Source: Iamia sp963728655
GTDB taxonomy: Bacteria; Actinomycetota; Acidimicrobiia; Acidimicrobiales; Iamiaceae
Direction of reading: 5' to 3'
DNA: 64,000 nt
Assembly (NCBI GenBank): GCA_963728655.1
Contig: CAVSLD010000005.1
Coordinates: 186,001-250,000 of the forward strand
This document shows, piece after piece, positions 39,631 to 48,079 of the stretch. The notes beneath the pieces were generated by a model. The model made no database searches and was not told the origin of the DNA. It saw only the letters and a list, made by a program, of their open reading frames with translations. Position numbers and translations under genes: made by a program. Position 1 is the first letter of the stretch, and the number at the start of each line of letters is the position of its first letter.

Positions 39631-42600
39631 GTGATCCCCGAGGGAGGGGCCCGACAGGGCCCGCTCGACCGCCGGGTCCTGGCCCTCAGCGGTGCCCTGC
39701 GCACCCACCTGGCGGTCAGCACCGCGGTCGCGGTGGCCGTGGCCGGCGCGGTGCTGGCCCAGGCCGAGGCCATCAGCCGCCTGCTGCCCGACCTGGTCGA
39801 CGGCCGGGCCGCCGCCGTGACCCCGCTCGTGGTCACGCTGGCGCTCGTCGCCGTCGTCCGGGGCGCCGCCGCGGCGGCGACGGAGCGCTCCGCCACGCGG
39901 GCCCTGCTCGCGACCCGCACCTCGGTGCGGGACCGGGTCCTGGACCGGCTCGCCCACCTGCGGCCCGATGCCCGGCCTCGCCTGGGTCCGGGCCGGGCCG
40001 CCTCCCTCTCCGGCCCCGCCCTCGACGCCCTCGACCCGTGGGTCCGCTCGTACCTGCCCGCCCTGGTGCTGGCCGTGGTCGTGCCCCTCGCCGCCGGGGT
40101 CCGCATCCTCGGCGCCGACCCGGTCTCGGCAGGGATCCTGCTGGTCGCGGTGCCCCTCGTGCCCCTGTTCATGGTGCTCATCGGGAAGGCCACCGAGGCC
40201 CAGGCGGCCGGGCGCTGGGATGCCCTGCGCCGCCTGGGCGACCGCTTCCTCGACACCCTCGCCGGGATGCCGACGCTGCGGCTCTTCGGTCGGGCCGAGG
40301 GCCAGGCCGACCGCATCCGGGCGGTGACCGAGCAGTACCGCCGCACGACCCTGCGCACCCTCCGGGTCGCGTTCCTCTCCGCCCTGGTGCTCGAGCTGCT
40401 GGCCACGCTGTCGGTCGCCCTCGTGGCCGTGTCCCTCGGCGTGCGCCTCACCGAGGGCCGCATCGACCTGGCCACCGCCCTGCTCGTGCTGGTCCTGGCC
40501 CCCGAGTGCCTGCTGCCCCTCCGCCGGGTGGGCGCCGCCTACCACGCCGCGGCCGCGGGCACCGATGCCGCCGCCGAGGTCCACGAGGCCCTCGACCTGC
40601 CGATGGTCCCCGAGGGACGACAGGCGCTGCCGGGGCCCTCGCCCCTCGTGGCCTCGGGCATCGTCGTCACCGATCCGGCGCGGGGCCCGCGCCTGGCCCC
40701 GACCGACCTGGAGGTCGTCCCCGGGGAGCTGGTGGCCCTCACCGGTCCCAGCGGGATCGGCAAGTCGACCCTCCTCGACGTGCTCCGCGGGGCCCTCCCG
40801 CCCGACGCCGGCACGGTCCACCTGGGTCGGGTGGAGGTGGCGGGGCTGCCGCTCGAGGCCAGGGGTGCGGCCCTGGCCTGGGTCCCGCAGGGGCCCGGGG
40901 CCCTGGGCGCCACGGTCGCGGCCTCCGCCGGCCTCGGCCACCGGGACGGGCCGGTCACCGAGGCGGCGGTCGCCCTCGTCCTCGACCAGCTGGGCCTGGC
41001 CGACCTCGCCGGCCACGACCCGGCGTCCCTCTCCGGTGGCCAGCGCCGGCGCCTCGCCCTGGCCCGGGCCCTCGTCGGGGTCCACCTGGGCACCGTGCGC
41101 CACCTCCTGGTCGACGAGCCGACCGCCCAGCTCGACGGGGCCTCGGCCGCCCGGGTCGTCGGCGCCCTGCGGTGGGCCGCCGACTCGGGCGTGGGTGTGG
41201 TGGTCGCCACCCACGACCCCGTCCTCGGTGTCGCGGCCGACCGGGAGGTCGCGCTGGCCGGCGCGGCCGGCGAGGCCCCCACGATCGGGGAGGGAGCGGT
41301 CTCCACCGCCGCTCCCTCCCCTCCGGCCCCGACCCGGCGCGGTGCGGGTGCGCCGGTCGGGGTCGACCCCCTCCCCCCCGCCACGGCCCCGCCCGCCCGC
41401 GCGCCGGTCGGCGCCGTGCGCTGGCTGCTGGGCCTGGCCCGGCCCCAGGCGGCCCGGCTGGTGGGGGCCCAGGCCCTCGGCGTGGCCGCCGAGGCCTGCA
41501 CCGTGGGCCTGGCCGGCACCGCCGCCTGGTTGGTCGTACGGGCTGCGGAGCGGCCCTCGTTCGCGTCGCTCGCCGTGGCGGCGGTGGCGGTCCGGGCCTT
41601 CGGGCTGGGCAAGGGCGTGCTGCGCTACGGCGAGCGACTGGCGTCCCACGACGCCACCCTGCGCCTGCTGGCCGACCTCCGGGCGACCGTGGTGGAGCGC
41701 CTCGCCCACCTCTCCCCGACCGGGCTGGGCGACGCGCCTCGGGGTGAGCTGCTCACCCGGCTGGTCGACGACGTCGACCGCCTCCAGGACCTCTTCCTCC
41801 GCGTCCTCGGGCCCCTGGTGTCGGTCCTCCTGGTCGCGGCCGGGGCCGTCGTGCTCGCAGCCGTGCTGCACCCCGCCGCCGGCATCGCCCTCGCCGCCGG
41901 TGTGGTCGTGGTGGGCGTGATCCTCCCCGCCGCGACCCACCGGGCCGCCCGTCGCCGGGGCGCGGAGGTCGCCGCCGCCCGGGGGGCGCTGGCCGGCGCC
42001 ACCGTCGACCTGGCCGAGCACGCCGAGGAGCTGGTGGCCTGCGGAGGCGTCGGCCGGTGGCGGACGCGGATCGACGACGCGGCCCGCGTCCTCGACGCCC
42101 AGGAGAGGGCCCAGGCCCGGACCACCGCCGGACTCGCCGCCATCGCTGCGGCGGCGCCCGCCCTGGGCACCGCGGCCGTCGTCGCGTCCACCGGGCCGGC
42201 GGGCACCGGGGTGTCCGGTCCGGTGCTCGGCCTGCTCGTGCTGCTGCCGCTCACCGTGCTCGAGCTCGTCGCCACCCTGGCCCCCACCGGCGACACCCTG
42301 GCCCGCGTGCAGGTCGCGGCCGGACGGGTGCAGGCCCTCCTGGCGCGCCCGGATCCGGTGGTCGAGCCGGCCCGCCCCGCCCCCACCCCCGCCCGGGCCG
42401 ACCTCGACCTCGCCGGGGTCGCCCTGGCCTGGCCCCACACCCGCCCGCAGGTCGAGGGCGTCGCCCTGCACGTCGGCGAGGGCGAGCGGGTCGTGGTCCG
42501 TGGCCCGAGCGGCTCCGGGAAGTCGACCGTCGCGGCCGGACTGGTCCGGTTCCTGGACCCCGTCGTGGGCCGCTACGACGTGGGCGGCACAGCAGCCGCC

Positions 42601-43107
42601 GCCCTGGGAGGTGAGGGGGTGCGCCAGGCGGTGACGTGGTGCCCGCAGGACCCCTGGTTCGCCGACACCACCCTGGCCGACAACCTCCGCATCGCCCGCC
42701 CCGGCGCCACCGAGGGCCAGCTGTGGGAGGCCCTCGCCGTGGTCCACCTCGATCGGTGGGCCGGCCGTCTCCCCGAGGGCCTGGCCACCCGGCTCGACCG
42801 CGACGCAGCCGCCATGAGCGGCGGCGAGCGCCAGCGCCTGGCGCTGGCCCGGGCCCTCCTGGGCGGCCAGGGGGCGGTGGTCCTCGACGAACCCACCTCG
42901 CACCTGGACGGCCCCACCGCGACCGCCGTGCTCGACGACCTCCTCGCCGCCACCGCCGACCGGGCCGTGGTGCTCATCGCCCACGGCACCGAGGGCGCAG
43001 GGGTCGGGCGGGAGTGCCGCGTCGAGCCCACCGCCGGGCGGGCGTCGCAGTGGCGCGAGCTGGACGGGGCGGACGAGGTGGTCGAGGGGGAGATCACGCC
43101 TCCGTGA
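39631..43107 (+). CDS. cydDC: CydDC, fused ABC exporter for cytochrome bd assembly
   Basis: An 1158-residue fusion of CydD and CydC, which are separate proteins in Escherichia coli. Half one: membrane domain (about 20-310) and ATPase with GPSGIGKST, LSGGQRRRLALARAL and HLLVDEPTAQLD. A proline-rich linker (about 555-590) follows. Half two: membrane domain (about 595-875) and ATPase with GPSGSGKST, MSGGERQRLALARAL and AVVLDEPTSHLDG. CydDC exports cysteine/glutathione or handles heme so that bd oxidase can mature. GTG 39631 is three bases after cydB. Fused CydDC is known in other actinobacteria. Confidence 0.93.
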   Translation: MIPEGGARQGPLDRRVLALSGALRTHLAVSTAVAVAVAGAVLAQAEAISRLLPDLVDGRAAAVTPLVVTLALVAVVRGAAAAATERSATRALLATRTSVRDRVLDRLAHLRPDARPRLGPGRAASLSGPALDALDPWVRSYLPALVLAVVVPLAAGVRILGADPVSAGILLVAVPLVPLFMVLIGKATEAQAAGRWDALRRLGDRFLDTLAGMPTLRLFGRAEGQADRIRAVTEQYRRTTLRTLRVAFLSALVLELLATLSVALVAVSLGVRLTEGRIDLATALLVLVLAPECLLPLRRVGAAYHAAAAGTDAAAEVHEALDLPMVPEGRQALPGPSPLVASGIVVTDPARGPRLAPTDLEVVPGELVALTGPSGIGKSTLLDVLRGALPPDAGTVHLGRVEVAGLPLEARGAALAWVPQGPGALGATVAASAGLGHRDGPVTEAAVALVLDQLGLADLAGHDPASLSGGQRRRLALARALVGVHLGTVRHLLVDEPTAQLDGASAARVVGALRWAADSGVGVVVATHDPVLGVAADREVALAGAAGEAPTIGEGAVSTAAPSPPAPTRRGAGAPVGVDPLPPATAPPARAPVGAVRWLLGLARPQAARLVGAQALGVAAEACTVGLAGTAAWLVVRAAERPSFASLAVAAVAVRAFGLGKGVLRYGERLASHDATLRLLADLRATVVERLAHLSPTGLGDAPRGELLTRLVDDVDRLQDLFLRVLGPLVSVLLVAAGAVVLAAVLHPAAGIALAAGVVVVGVILPAATHRAARRRGAEVAAARGALAGATVDLAEHAEELVACGGVGRWRTRIDDAARVLDAQERAQARTTAGLAAIAAAAPALGTAAVVASTGPAGTGVSGPVLGLLVLLPLTVLELVATLAPTGDTLARVQVAAGRVQALLARPDPVVEPARPAPTPARADLDLAGVALAWPHTRPQVEGVALHVGEGERVVVRGPSGSGKSTVAAGLVRFLDPVVGRYDVGGTAAAALGGEGVRQAVTWCPQDPWFADTTLADNLRIARPGATEGQLWEALAVVHLDRWAGRLPEGLATRLDRDAAAMSGGERQRLALARALLGGQGAVVLDEPTSHLDGPTATAVLDDLLAATADRAVVLIAHGTEGAGVGRECRVEPTAGRASQWRELDGADEVVEGEITPP

Positions 43108-43880
43108 GCCGGTCCCGAGCCTGGGAGCGGGCGGCGGACGCGGCCTGGGCCCGGTTGGCGGCGCCCCCGTCGTCGCCGCCGGCACCGTTCGATCGGTCCT
43201 CCCTGGACGGGCTGCCCCCGCCCGCCCGCCGGTTCCTGGCCCGCGCCCTGCCGGCCGGCGGGGCGCGGGGTGGGCCCATCGTGGTCACCATGGAGGGCGA
43301 CATCCGTCTGGGGCCCAGGTGGCTCCCGTTCCGGGCCCGCCAGGTGCTGCGCCCCGGCGTCGGGTTCGTCTGGCGTCCGGTGGTGGGCGGGCGGATCCTG
43401 CGGATCGAGGGGGTCGACGTGCTCTGCGACGGCCACGGGCGCACCGCCTTCCGCCTCCAGGGCATCGTCCCGCTGGTGCGCGCCGAAGGAACCGACGTGG
43501 CCCGCAGCGCCGCCGGCCGCCTGGCGGGTGAGACGGTCCTCTGGGCCCCCCAGGCCCTGGTCCCCGCAGCAGGGGCGCGCTGGCGGGCGCTCGACGGCGA
43601 TCGCGCCGCCGTGACGCTGCCGGCAGGGGGACGAGACGTCGAGGTGGAGGTGGAGGTGGGCCCCGACGGCGCCCTCCGATCGGTGCGCCTCGACCGCTGG
43701 GACACGAGGTCGACCCCCGCCCACCTCAGCTCCTTCGGGGGCCCGGTCACCTCCGAGCACGTGACGGACGCGGGCGCACGGATCGCGGGCGTGGGGTGGG
43801 GCGGCTGGGGCTGGGGAACCGCCGACGGAGCGGACGGTGGCTTCTTCCGCTACCGGGTCCTCCGCTGCTCATCCCCCTGA
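43104..43880 (+). CDS. DUF6544-like conserved protein
   Basis: A 258-residue protein. FDRSSLDGLPPPARRFLARALPAG is the helical lead of the family, followed by VVTMEGDIRLGPRWLPFRARQVL, FVWRPVVGGRILRIEGVDVLCDGHGRTAFRLQGIVPLVRAEGTDVARSAAGRLAGETVLWAPQAL, and a strand-rich C terminus ending FFRYRVLRC. I recognise it as the DUF6544/DUF6920 type of uncharacterised protein, with moderate confidence. GTG 43104 overlaps the cydDC stop, so it is translated with the cyd operon. Confidence 0.75.
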   Translation: MSRSRAWERAADAAWARLAAPPSSPPAPFDRSSLDGLPPPARRFLARALPAGGARGGPIVVTMEGDIRLGPRWLPFRARQVLRPGVGFVWRPVVGGRILRIEGVDVLCDGHGRTAFRLQGIVPLVRAEGTDVARSAAGRLAGETVLWAPQALVPAAGARWRALDGDRAAVTLPAGGRDVEVEVEVGPDGALRSVRLDRWDTRSTPAHLSSFGGPVTSEHVTDAGARIAGVGWGGWGWGTADGADGGFFRYRVLRCSSP

Positions 43881-43907
43881 GCGGAGGCCCGGAGGCCGCC
43901 CCCCGCG

Positions 43908-43961
43908 GGGAGGGGCGCCTCGGGGACGCCCCTCCCGCTGCCGCAGGGGGGAGGCGGCAGC
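43908..43961. terminator. Two tandem GC hairpins between convergent genes
   Basis: GGGAGGGGCG/CGCCCCTCCC (43908-43917 with 43927-43936) and GCTGCCGC/GCGGCAGC (43937-43944 with 43954-43961) are perfect stems back to back. They lie in the 137-base gap between the cyd operon end and the convergent CoA-binding gene, so a bidirectional terminator is likely. No T tract. Confidence 0.6.
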
Positions 43962-44017
43962 TCGGGAGGCCCGGGAGGGGTGCGGCTCCACCGCAGTCCC
44001 GCTCCCGGGCCAGATCA

Positions 44018-44506
44018 TCAGGCCCGGGCCACGTCGCCCCGCAGGCGGCGGGCGGCCCGGTGCACCTGGTGGAACCACCCGACCGGCTCCAGGAACATGA
44101 GCGGGCACGCACCGGCGACCACGTCGATCTCGTGGTCCCGGCACAGTCGCACCGCGTCGTCGGACACGGCGCCGGCGCCGCCGAGGCCCTTGAAGAGCCA
44201 GACGTGGTCGATGCCCAGGTCGAGGCAGTCGCGCACCACCTCGATGGCGGCCGCCGACCCCGTCATGACGATCACCCCGTCGAGGTCGCCGGGCACGTCG
44301 GCCAGGCTGCGGTGGCAGGGCTGGCCTGCGACCGGTCCGCTGGTGGGGTGCACGGCCACGACCTCGTAGCCGTGGTCGGCCAGGGCCTCCACGATGGTGC
44401 GGCCGAAGCTGGACGACTCGTCCGAGGCGCCGACGACGGCGAGGCGGTGGCCGGCGAGGAAGCCGTCGACCGAGGCGGGGGTGATGGTGAGGGCATCCTG
44501 GTCCAT
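44018..44506 (-). CDS. CoA-binding-domain (succinyl-CoA synthetase-like) protein
   Basis: A 162-residue stand-alone CoA_binding_2 Rossmann protein: HRLAVVGASDESSSFGRTIVEALADHGYEVVAVHP, then GVIVMTGSAAAIEVVRDCLDLGIDHVWLFKGLGGAGAVSDDAVRLCRDHEIDVVAGACPLMFLEP. Similar to YccU-type proteins; may bind CoA and acts in an unknown step. ATG 44506 (MDQDALTIT) is 35 bases from a DosR-like box, no Shine-Dalgarno, probably leaderless. Last detected member of the box-controlled set. Confidence 0.88.
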   Translation of the reverse strand: MDQDALTITPASVDGFLAGHRLAVVGASDESSSFGRTIVEALADHGYEVVAVHPTSGPVAGQPCHRSLADVPGDLDGVIVMTGSAAAIEVVRDCLDLGIDHVWLFKGLGGAGAVSDDAVRLCRDHEIDVVAGACPLMFLEPVGWFHQVHRAARRLRGDVARA

Positions 44507-44540
44507 GGCCCCATGGTCTGCCCGTCGCGACCGGGACAGC

Positions 44541-44556
44541 AGGGCCGAAGGTCCCT
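44541..44556 (-). promoter_or_regulatory. DosR-like box, CoA-binding protein
   Basis: AGGGCCGAAGGTCCCT on the plus strand. The hexamer GACCAT (44513-44518, minus strand) is 23 bases downstream, and ATG 44506 is 35 bases away. Confidence 0.78.
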
Positions 44557-44617
44557 CAGTGGCCGCGTCGACGTAAGGGCGGAGGTCCACCGGCGCCTGC
44601 CGGGACCCAGCGCGTGC

Positions 44618-45829
44618 TCAGCCCGCCGGGACGGCGGCGATCACGACGAACGCGAGGAGCAGGGCCAACCCGGCGTTGGCGGCCACGACCCGCCGGTACC
44701 CAGGGGGGCGGATGCGGAGTGCGGTGGTGCCCGCCACCAGCGCCTGGCAGAGGTAGTAGGCGGCGAACGCCCGGGAGGCCACGCTCACGATGCCGAACAC
44801 GTCGGTGGCCCACACCACCAGTGCGGCACCTCCCGCCACCACGAGGTAGCCCACGTTGCCGGACTCGTGACGGGCCCGCTCGGTGATCATCTCGCTGCCC
44901 CCTGCGGCATCGGCGGCGGCGGCCGAGAGCTGGCTGGCCACGGCGGCGACGAGGAGCAGGGGTCCGAGGAGCGGCGAGACGAACCGGGCCGCGTCGATGA
45001 TCGCCGTCTCCTGCGCCCCTCCTCCCAGGTGCGCGTAGAGCGGCACGACGAGCGCGGCGAAGGCGACGTAGACGAGCCCGCTCACCAGCTGGGCCCGGCT
45101 CATGGTCCGGGCGCGGACGTCGGGTCCGTAGTAGCGGCCCAGGTAGCGCGAGGTCTCGAAGCCCTGCACCACCAGGAGCATGCCCGCGAGCCGCCGCACC
45201 ACCGTGACCCCGTCGACGGGGAGGGGTGCGTCGCCGAACGCGTCGAGCGCGACGGCGGGGTGCGAGGCGGCGTACGCCGCCATCCCGGCCAACAGGCCGG
45301 CGATGACGACGAGCTTGACATCCACGGCCGGCACCTCGAAGGCCTCGATCCCGTGCAGCCCTCGGAACCAGCCCACGGCGGCGATGACGACGAGGATGCC
45401 CGTGGTCACGACCCGGCCGCCGAGGTCGCTGTCGACACCGATGGCGTCGAGGAGGAAGGACGCCAGGAGCCGGAGGTAGAAGCCCACCGAGATCATGTAG
45501 GCCAGGCCGAGGAGGAACCTCGACGCCCGCTCCACGTCGACCAGGAGCCGGGGCGGGTCCGGCGCATCCAGCAGCGCCTCGCTGTGGGCGATGTTGAACC
45601 GCACCGTGGCCCCGATCCCGTAGGCCAGGGCGACGACACCTGCCATCGCGAGCGGCGCCCACCCGCCCGCCGTGCTGGCCAGGATCGGCGCCAGCACCAA
45701 GAAGCCGCTGCCGATGATCGATGCCAGAGGCGTGACCGTGGCCCGCCACCCGCTCGAGGCGCGCACTCGGCGCGACGTGAGCAGGCCAGCACACGCCGAG
45801 GCCGCGAGCACGACCACCGCGGTCGTCAT
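44618..45829 (-). CDS. APC-superfamily amino-acid permease-like protein
   Basis: A 403-residue membrane protein with about eleven hydrophobic segments. It starts MTTAVVVLAASACAGLLTSRRVRASSGWRATVTPLASIIGSGFLVLAPIL, resembling the GxG-type first unwound helix of APC transporters. It lies 20 bases behind a glutamine synthetase stop on the same strand, suggesting import of an amino acid or amine in nitrogen metabolism. The substrate is unknown and the family placement is by general resemblance. Confidence 0.7.
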   Translation of the reverse strand: MTTAVVVLAASACAGLLTSRRVRASSGWRATVTPLASIIGSGFLVLAPILASTAGGWAPLAMAGVVALAYGIGATVRFNIAHSEALLDAPDPPRLLVDVERASRFLLGLAYMISVGFYLRLLASFLLDAIGVDSDLGGRVVTTGILVVIAAVGWFRGLHGIEAFEVPAVDVKLVVIAGLLAGMAAYAASHPAVALDAFGDAPLPVDGVTVVRRLAGMLLVVQGFETSRYLGRYYGPDVRARTMSRAQLVSGLVYVAFAALVVPLYAHLGGGAQETAIIDAARFVSPLLGPLLLVAAVASQLSAAAADAAGGSEMITERARHESGNVGYLVVAGGAALVVWATDVFGIVSVASRAFAAYYLCQALVAGTTALRIRPPGYRRVVAANAGLALLLAFVVIAAVPAG

Positions 45830-45849
45830 CGGCCCGGCAACCGGACGGA

Positions 45850-47276
45850 TCAGATGTCGTAGTAGAGGGTGAACTCGTAGGGGTGGGGGCGGAGGCGGAG
45901 GGCATCGACCTCGTTGGCCCGCTTGTAGGTGATCCAGGTCTCCAGCAGGTCGTCGGTGAAGACGTCGCCGGCGCGGAGGAAGTCGTTGTCGGCCTCCAGG
46001 GCGTCGAGGGCGGCCTCCAGCGACGCCGGCACCTGGGGCACGTCGGCCAGCTCCTCGGGCGGGAGGTCGTAGAGGTCCTTGTCCACCGGGTCGGGCGGCT
46101 CGATGCGCTTGTCGATGCCGTCGAGGCCGGCCAGCAGCATGGCGCTGAAGGCGAGGTAGGGGTTGGCCGTCGAGTCCGGGCAGCGGAACTCGACGCGCTT
46201 GGCCTTGGGCGACAGGTTGGCCAGCGGGATGCGACACGAGGCCGAGCGGTTGCGCTGGCTGTAGACGAGGTTGACCGGGGCCTCGTAGCCCGGCACCAGC
46301 CGCTTGAAGCTGTTGGTGGTCGGGTTGGTGAAGGCCAGCAGGGCGGGGGCGTGGCTGAGCAGGCCGCCGATGTACCAGCGGGCCAGGTCCGACAGCCCGG
46401 CGTAGCCCCCCTCGTCGTAGAAGAGCGGCTCGCCGCCCTTCCACAGCGACTGGTGGGTGTGCATCCCCGAGCCGTTGTCCTCGAAGACGGGCTTGGGCAT
46501 GAAGGTGAGGCTCTTGCCCGCAGCCCACGCCGTGGACTTGAGGACGTACTTGAACGTCATCAGCTTGTCGGCCATCGACAGCAGGGTGTCGAACTGGATG
46601 CCGATCTCACCCTGGCCGCCGGAGGCCACCTCGTGGTGGTGGAGCTCGACGGGCACGCCGACCTGCTCCAGGTTGAGGCTCATCTGCGACCGCAGGTCGT
46701 GCAGGTGGTCCATGGGCGGCACCGGGAAGTACCCCTGCTTGGTGCGGGGCTTGTAGCCGAGGTTCGGGCCCTCGTCGCGCCCGGTGTTCCACTGCCCCTC
46801 CACCGAGTCGACCGAGTAGGAGGCGCCGTTGGAGTCGGGTCTCGAAGCGCACGTCGTCGAAGACGAAGAACTCGGGCTCGGGGCCGAAGTAGGCGGTGTC
46901 GGCCAGCCCGGTGGAGAAGAGGTGCTGCTCGGCCTTGCGGGCGATGTGGCGGGGGTCGCGGCTGTAGCTCTCGCCGGTGACGGGGTCGGCCACGAAGCAG
47001 TGCAGCACGTAGGTCGGGTGCGGGCGGAACGGGTCGAGGTAGCCCGTGTCGGGGTCGGGCACGAGGATCATGTCCGACTCCTGGATCTCCTGGAACCCCC
47101 GCACCGACGAGCCGTCGAAGGGGTGGCCGGTCTCGAAGTGGGCCTCGTTCGAGCACCGCCGCCGGGATGGTGACGTGCTGCATCACCCCGGGCAGGTCCG
47201 AGAACCGGAAGTCGACGAACTCGACGTCCTGCTCGCTGATGGTGTCGAGCACCTCGGCGGGGGTGCGCTGCTCCAC
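45850..47276 (-). pseudogene. glnA: Type I glutamine synthetase, two frame breaks
   Basis: GSI, about 474 residues corrected, making glutamine from glutamate, ammonia and ATP as a dodecamer. Segments: VEFVDFRFSDLPGVMQHVTIP, FDGSSVRGFQEIQESDM, FGPEPEFFVFDDV, PVELHHHEVASGGQGEIG, FMPKPVFEDNGSGMHTHQSL, and NRSASCRIP. DKDLYDLPPEELADVPQVP holds the tyrosine that adenylyltransferase modifies in GSI-beta enzymes. Breaks near 47150 and 46838 each need one base removed; the net +2 fits the interval. GTG 47276 has GGAGG upstream. Since GSI is normally indispensable, consensus errors are more likely than loss. Confidence 0.85.
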
Positions 47277-47393
47277 GGGGACCTCCAGGGTCGGCGTCGT
47301 TGCGAACCTACCCGAGCCCCAGGTGCGGCCCGGCCCGGCCGACCGCAGCCGAGGAGGTGCCGGCGCCTCCGGCACCGGGTGGGGGTTGTGCGA

Positions 47394-47407
47394 CGAACGT
47401 GTGTTCG
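47394..47407 (+). promoter_or_regulatory. LexA-type SOS box before the DUF222 gene
   Basis: CGAACGTGTGTTCG fits GAAC-R-N-R-Y-GTTC. A TAGGGT hexamer follows at 47409-47414 and the DUF222 start is at 47519. 13E12-repeat/DUF222 genes carry SOS boxes in Mycobacterium tuberculosis. Confidence 0.7.
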
Positions 47408-47518
47408 GTAGGGTGGGGGTCTTCCCTTCGAGGACCAGGGTCCCGGTCCTTCCGTCCGTCCCCTTCGGTGCCGCCTGGTGCGCGGTGCCGGTCGTGATCC
47501 TCGGAGGAGGTGCCTGCC

Positions 47519-48079
47519 GTGGCCGATGTGTCTGATGTGTTCGACCCGGTGGTGGGTGCGGGGGTGTCGGTGGCGGCCCGGCTCGAGGCCATCGACGGGG
47601 CGTTGGCCGACCTGGCCGGTGAGCTGGTGCCCGAGCGGATCCCGGGCTCGACCCTGGCCCGGGTGGTCCGGACCCTGGGGCGCATCGAGCGCCGTGCCGG
47701 GGGTGCCCGACTGGTGCTGACCAAGGCCGCCGCCGACCTCGGCGCCTGGAAGGGCCAGGGGTTCCGGTCCCCGGAGGAGTGGGCGGCCCGGGCCAACGGC
47801 ACCACCACCGCCCAGGCCAAGGCCGACCTCAAGGCCTCCGGCCAGCTGGCCGGGCTCCCCGCCGCCCGCGCCGCCGTCGGCGCCGGCGAGCTCTCCACCG
47901 ACGCCGCCCAGGCCGTGGCCGAGGGCGCCACCGCTGACCCCACCACCGAGGACGACCTGCTCGGCTCGGCCCGCAACGGGCGCGGCGAGGGCCGGCCCCG
48001 TGGGGCCGGCCCTCGACGTCAGGCGGTGCTGCTCGGCGAGCTGTCGCTCAGACGGCGGCGGAGCAGATCGTGTTGGTGA
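47519..48079 (+). pseudogene. Truncated DUF222 (13E12-repeat/HNH endonuclease family) gene
   Basis: GTG 47519 follows GGAGGAGG. Residues 1 to about 155 match the N-terminal DUF222 region (VAARLEAIDGALADLAGELVPERIPGSTLARVVRTLGRIERRAGG...GFRSPEEWAARANGTTTAQAKADLKASGQLAGLP...GELSTDAAQAVAEGA). Similarity then stops; the last 30 residues are arginine-rich and run into the convergent glutamine synthetase. Full-length members are 400-500 residues with a C-terminal HNH nuclease motif, absent here. A perfect hairpin lies at the truncation point. These genes are repeated and mobile in other actinobacteria; this is probably a remnant. Confidence 0.78.
47987..48014. terminator. Perfect 13-base-pair hairpin at the DUF222/glnII junction
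   Basis: GAGGGCCGGCCCC, GT, GGGGCCGGCCCTC (47987-47999 and 48002-48014). It lies 33 bases beyond the GSII stop on the minus strand, a position suited to a terminator for that gene. It also marks the end of DUF222 similarity. Confidence 0.6.

Noticed and set aside
38593..43185. A 1530-residue open frame antisense to cydB-cydDC, and other long antisense frames such as 14223-17375
   Set aside because: Low-complexity Gly/Arg/His/Gln-rich sequence without family motifs. High GC suppresses stop codons opposite real genes, which explains these frames.
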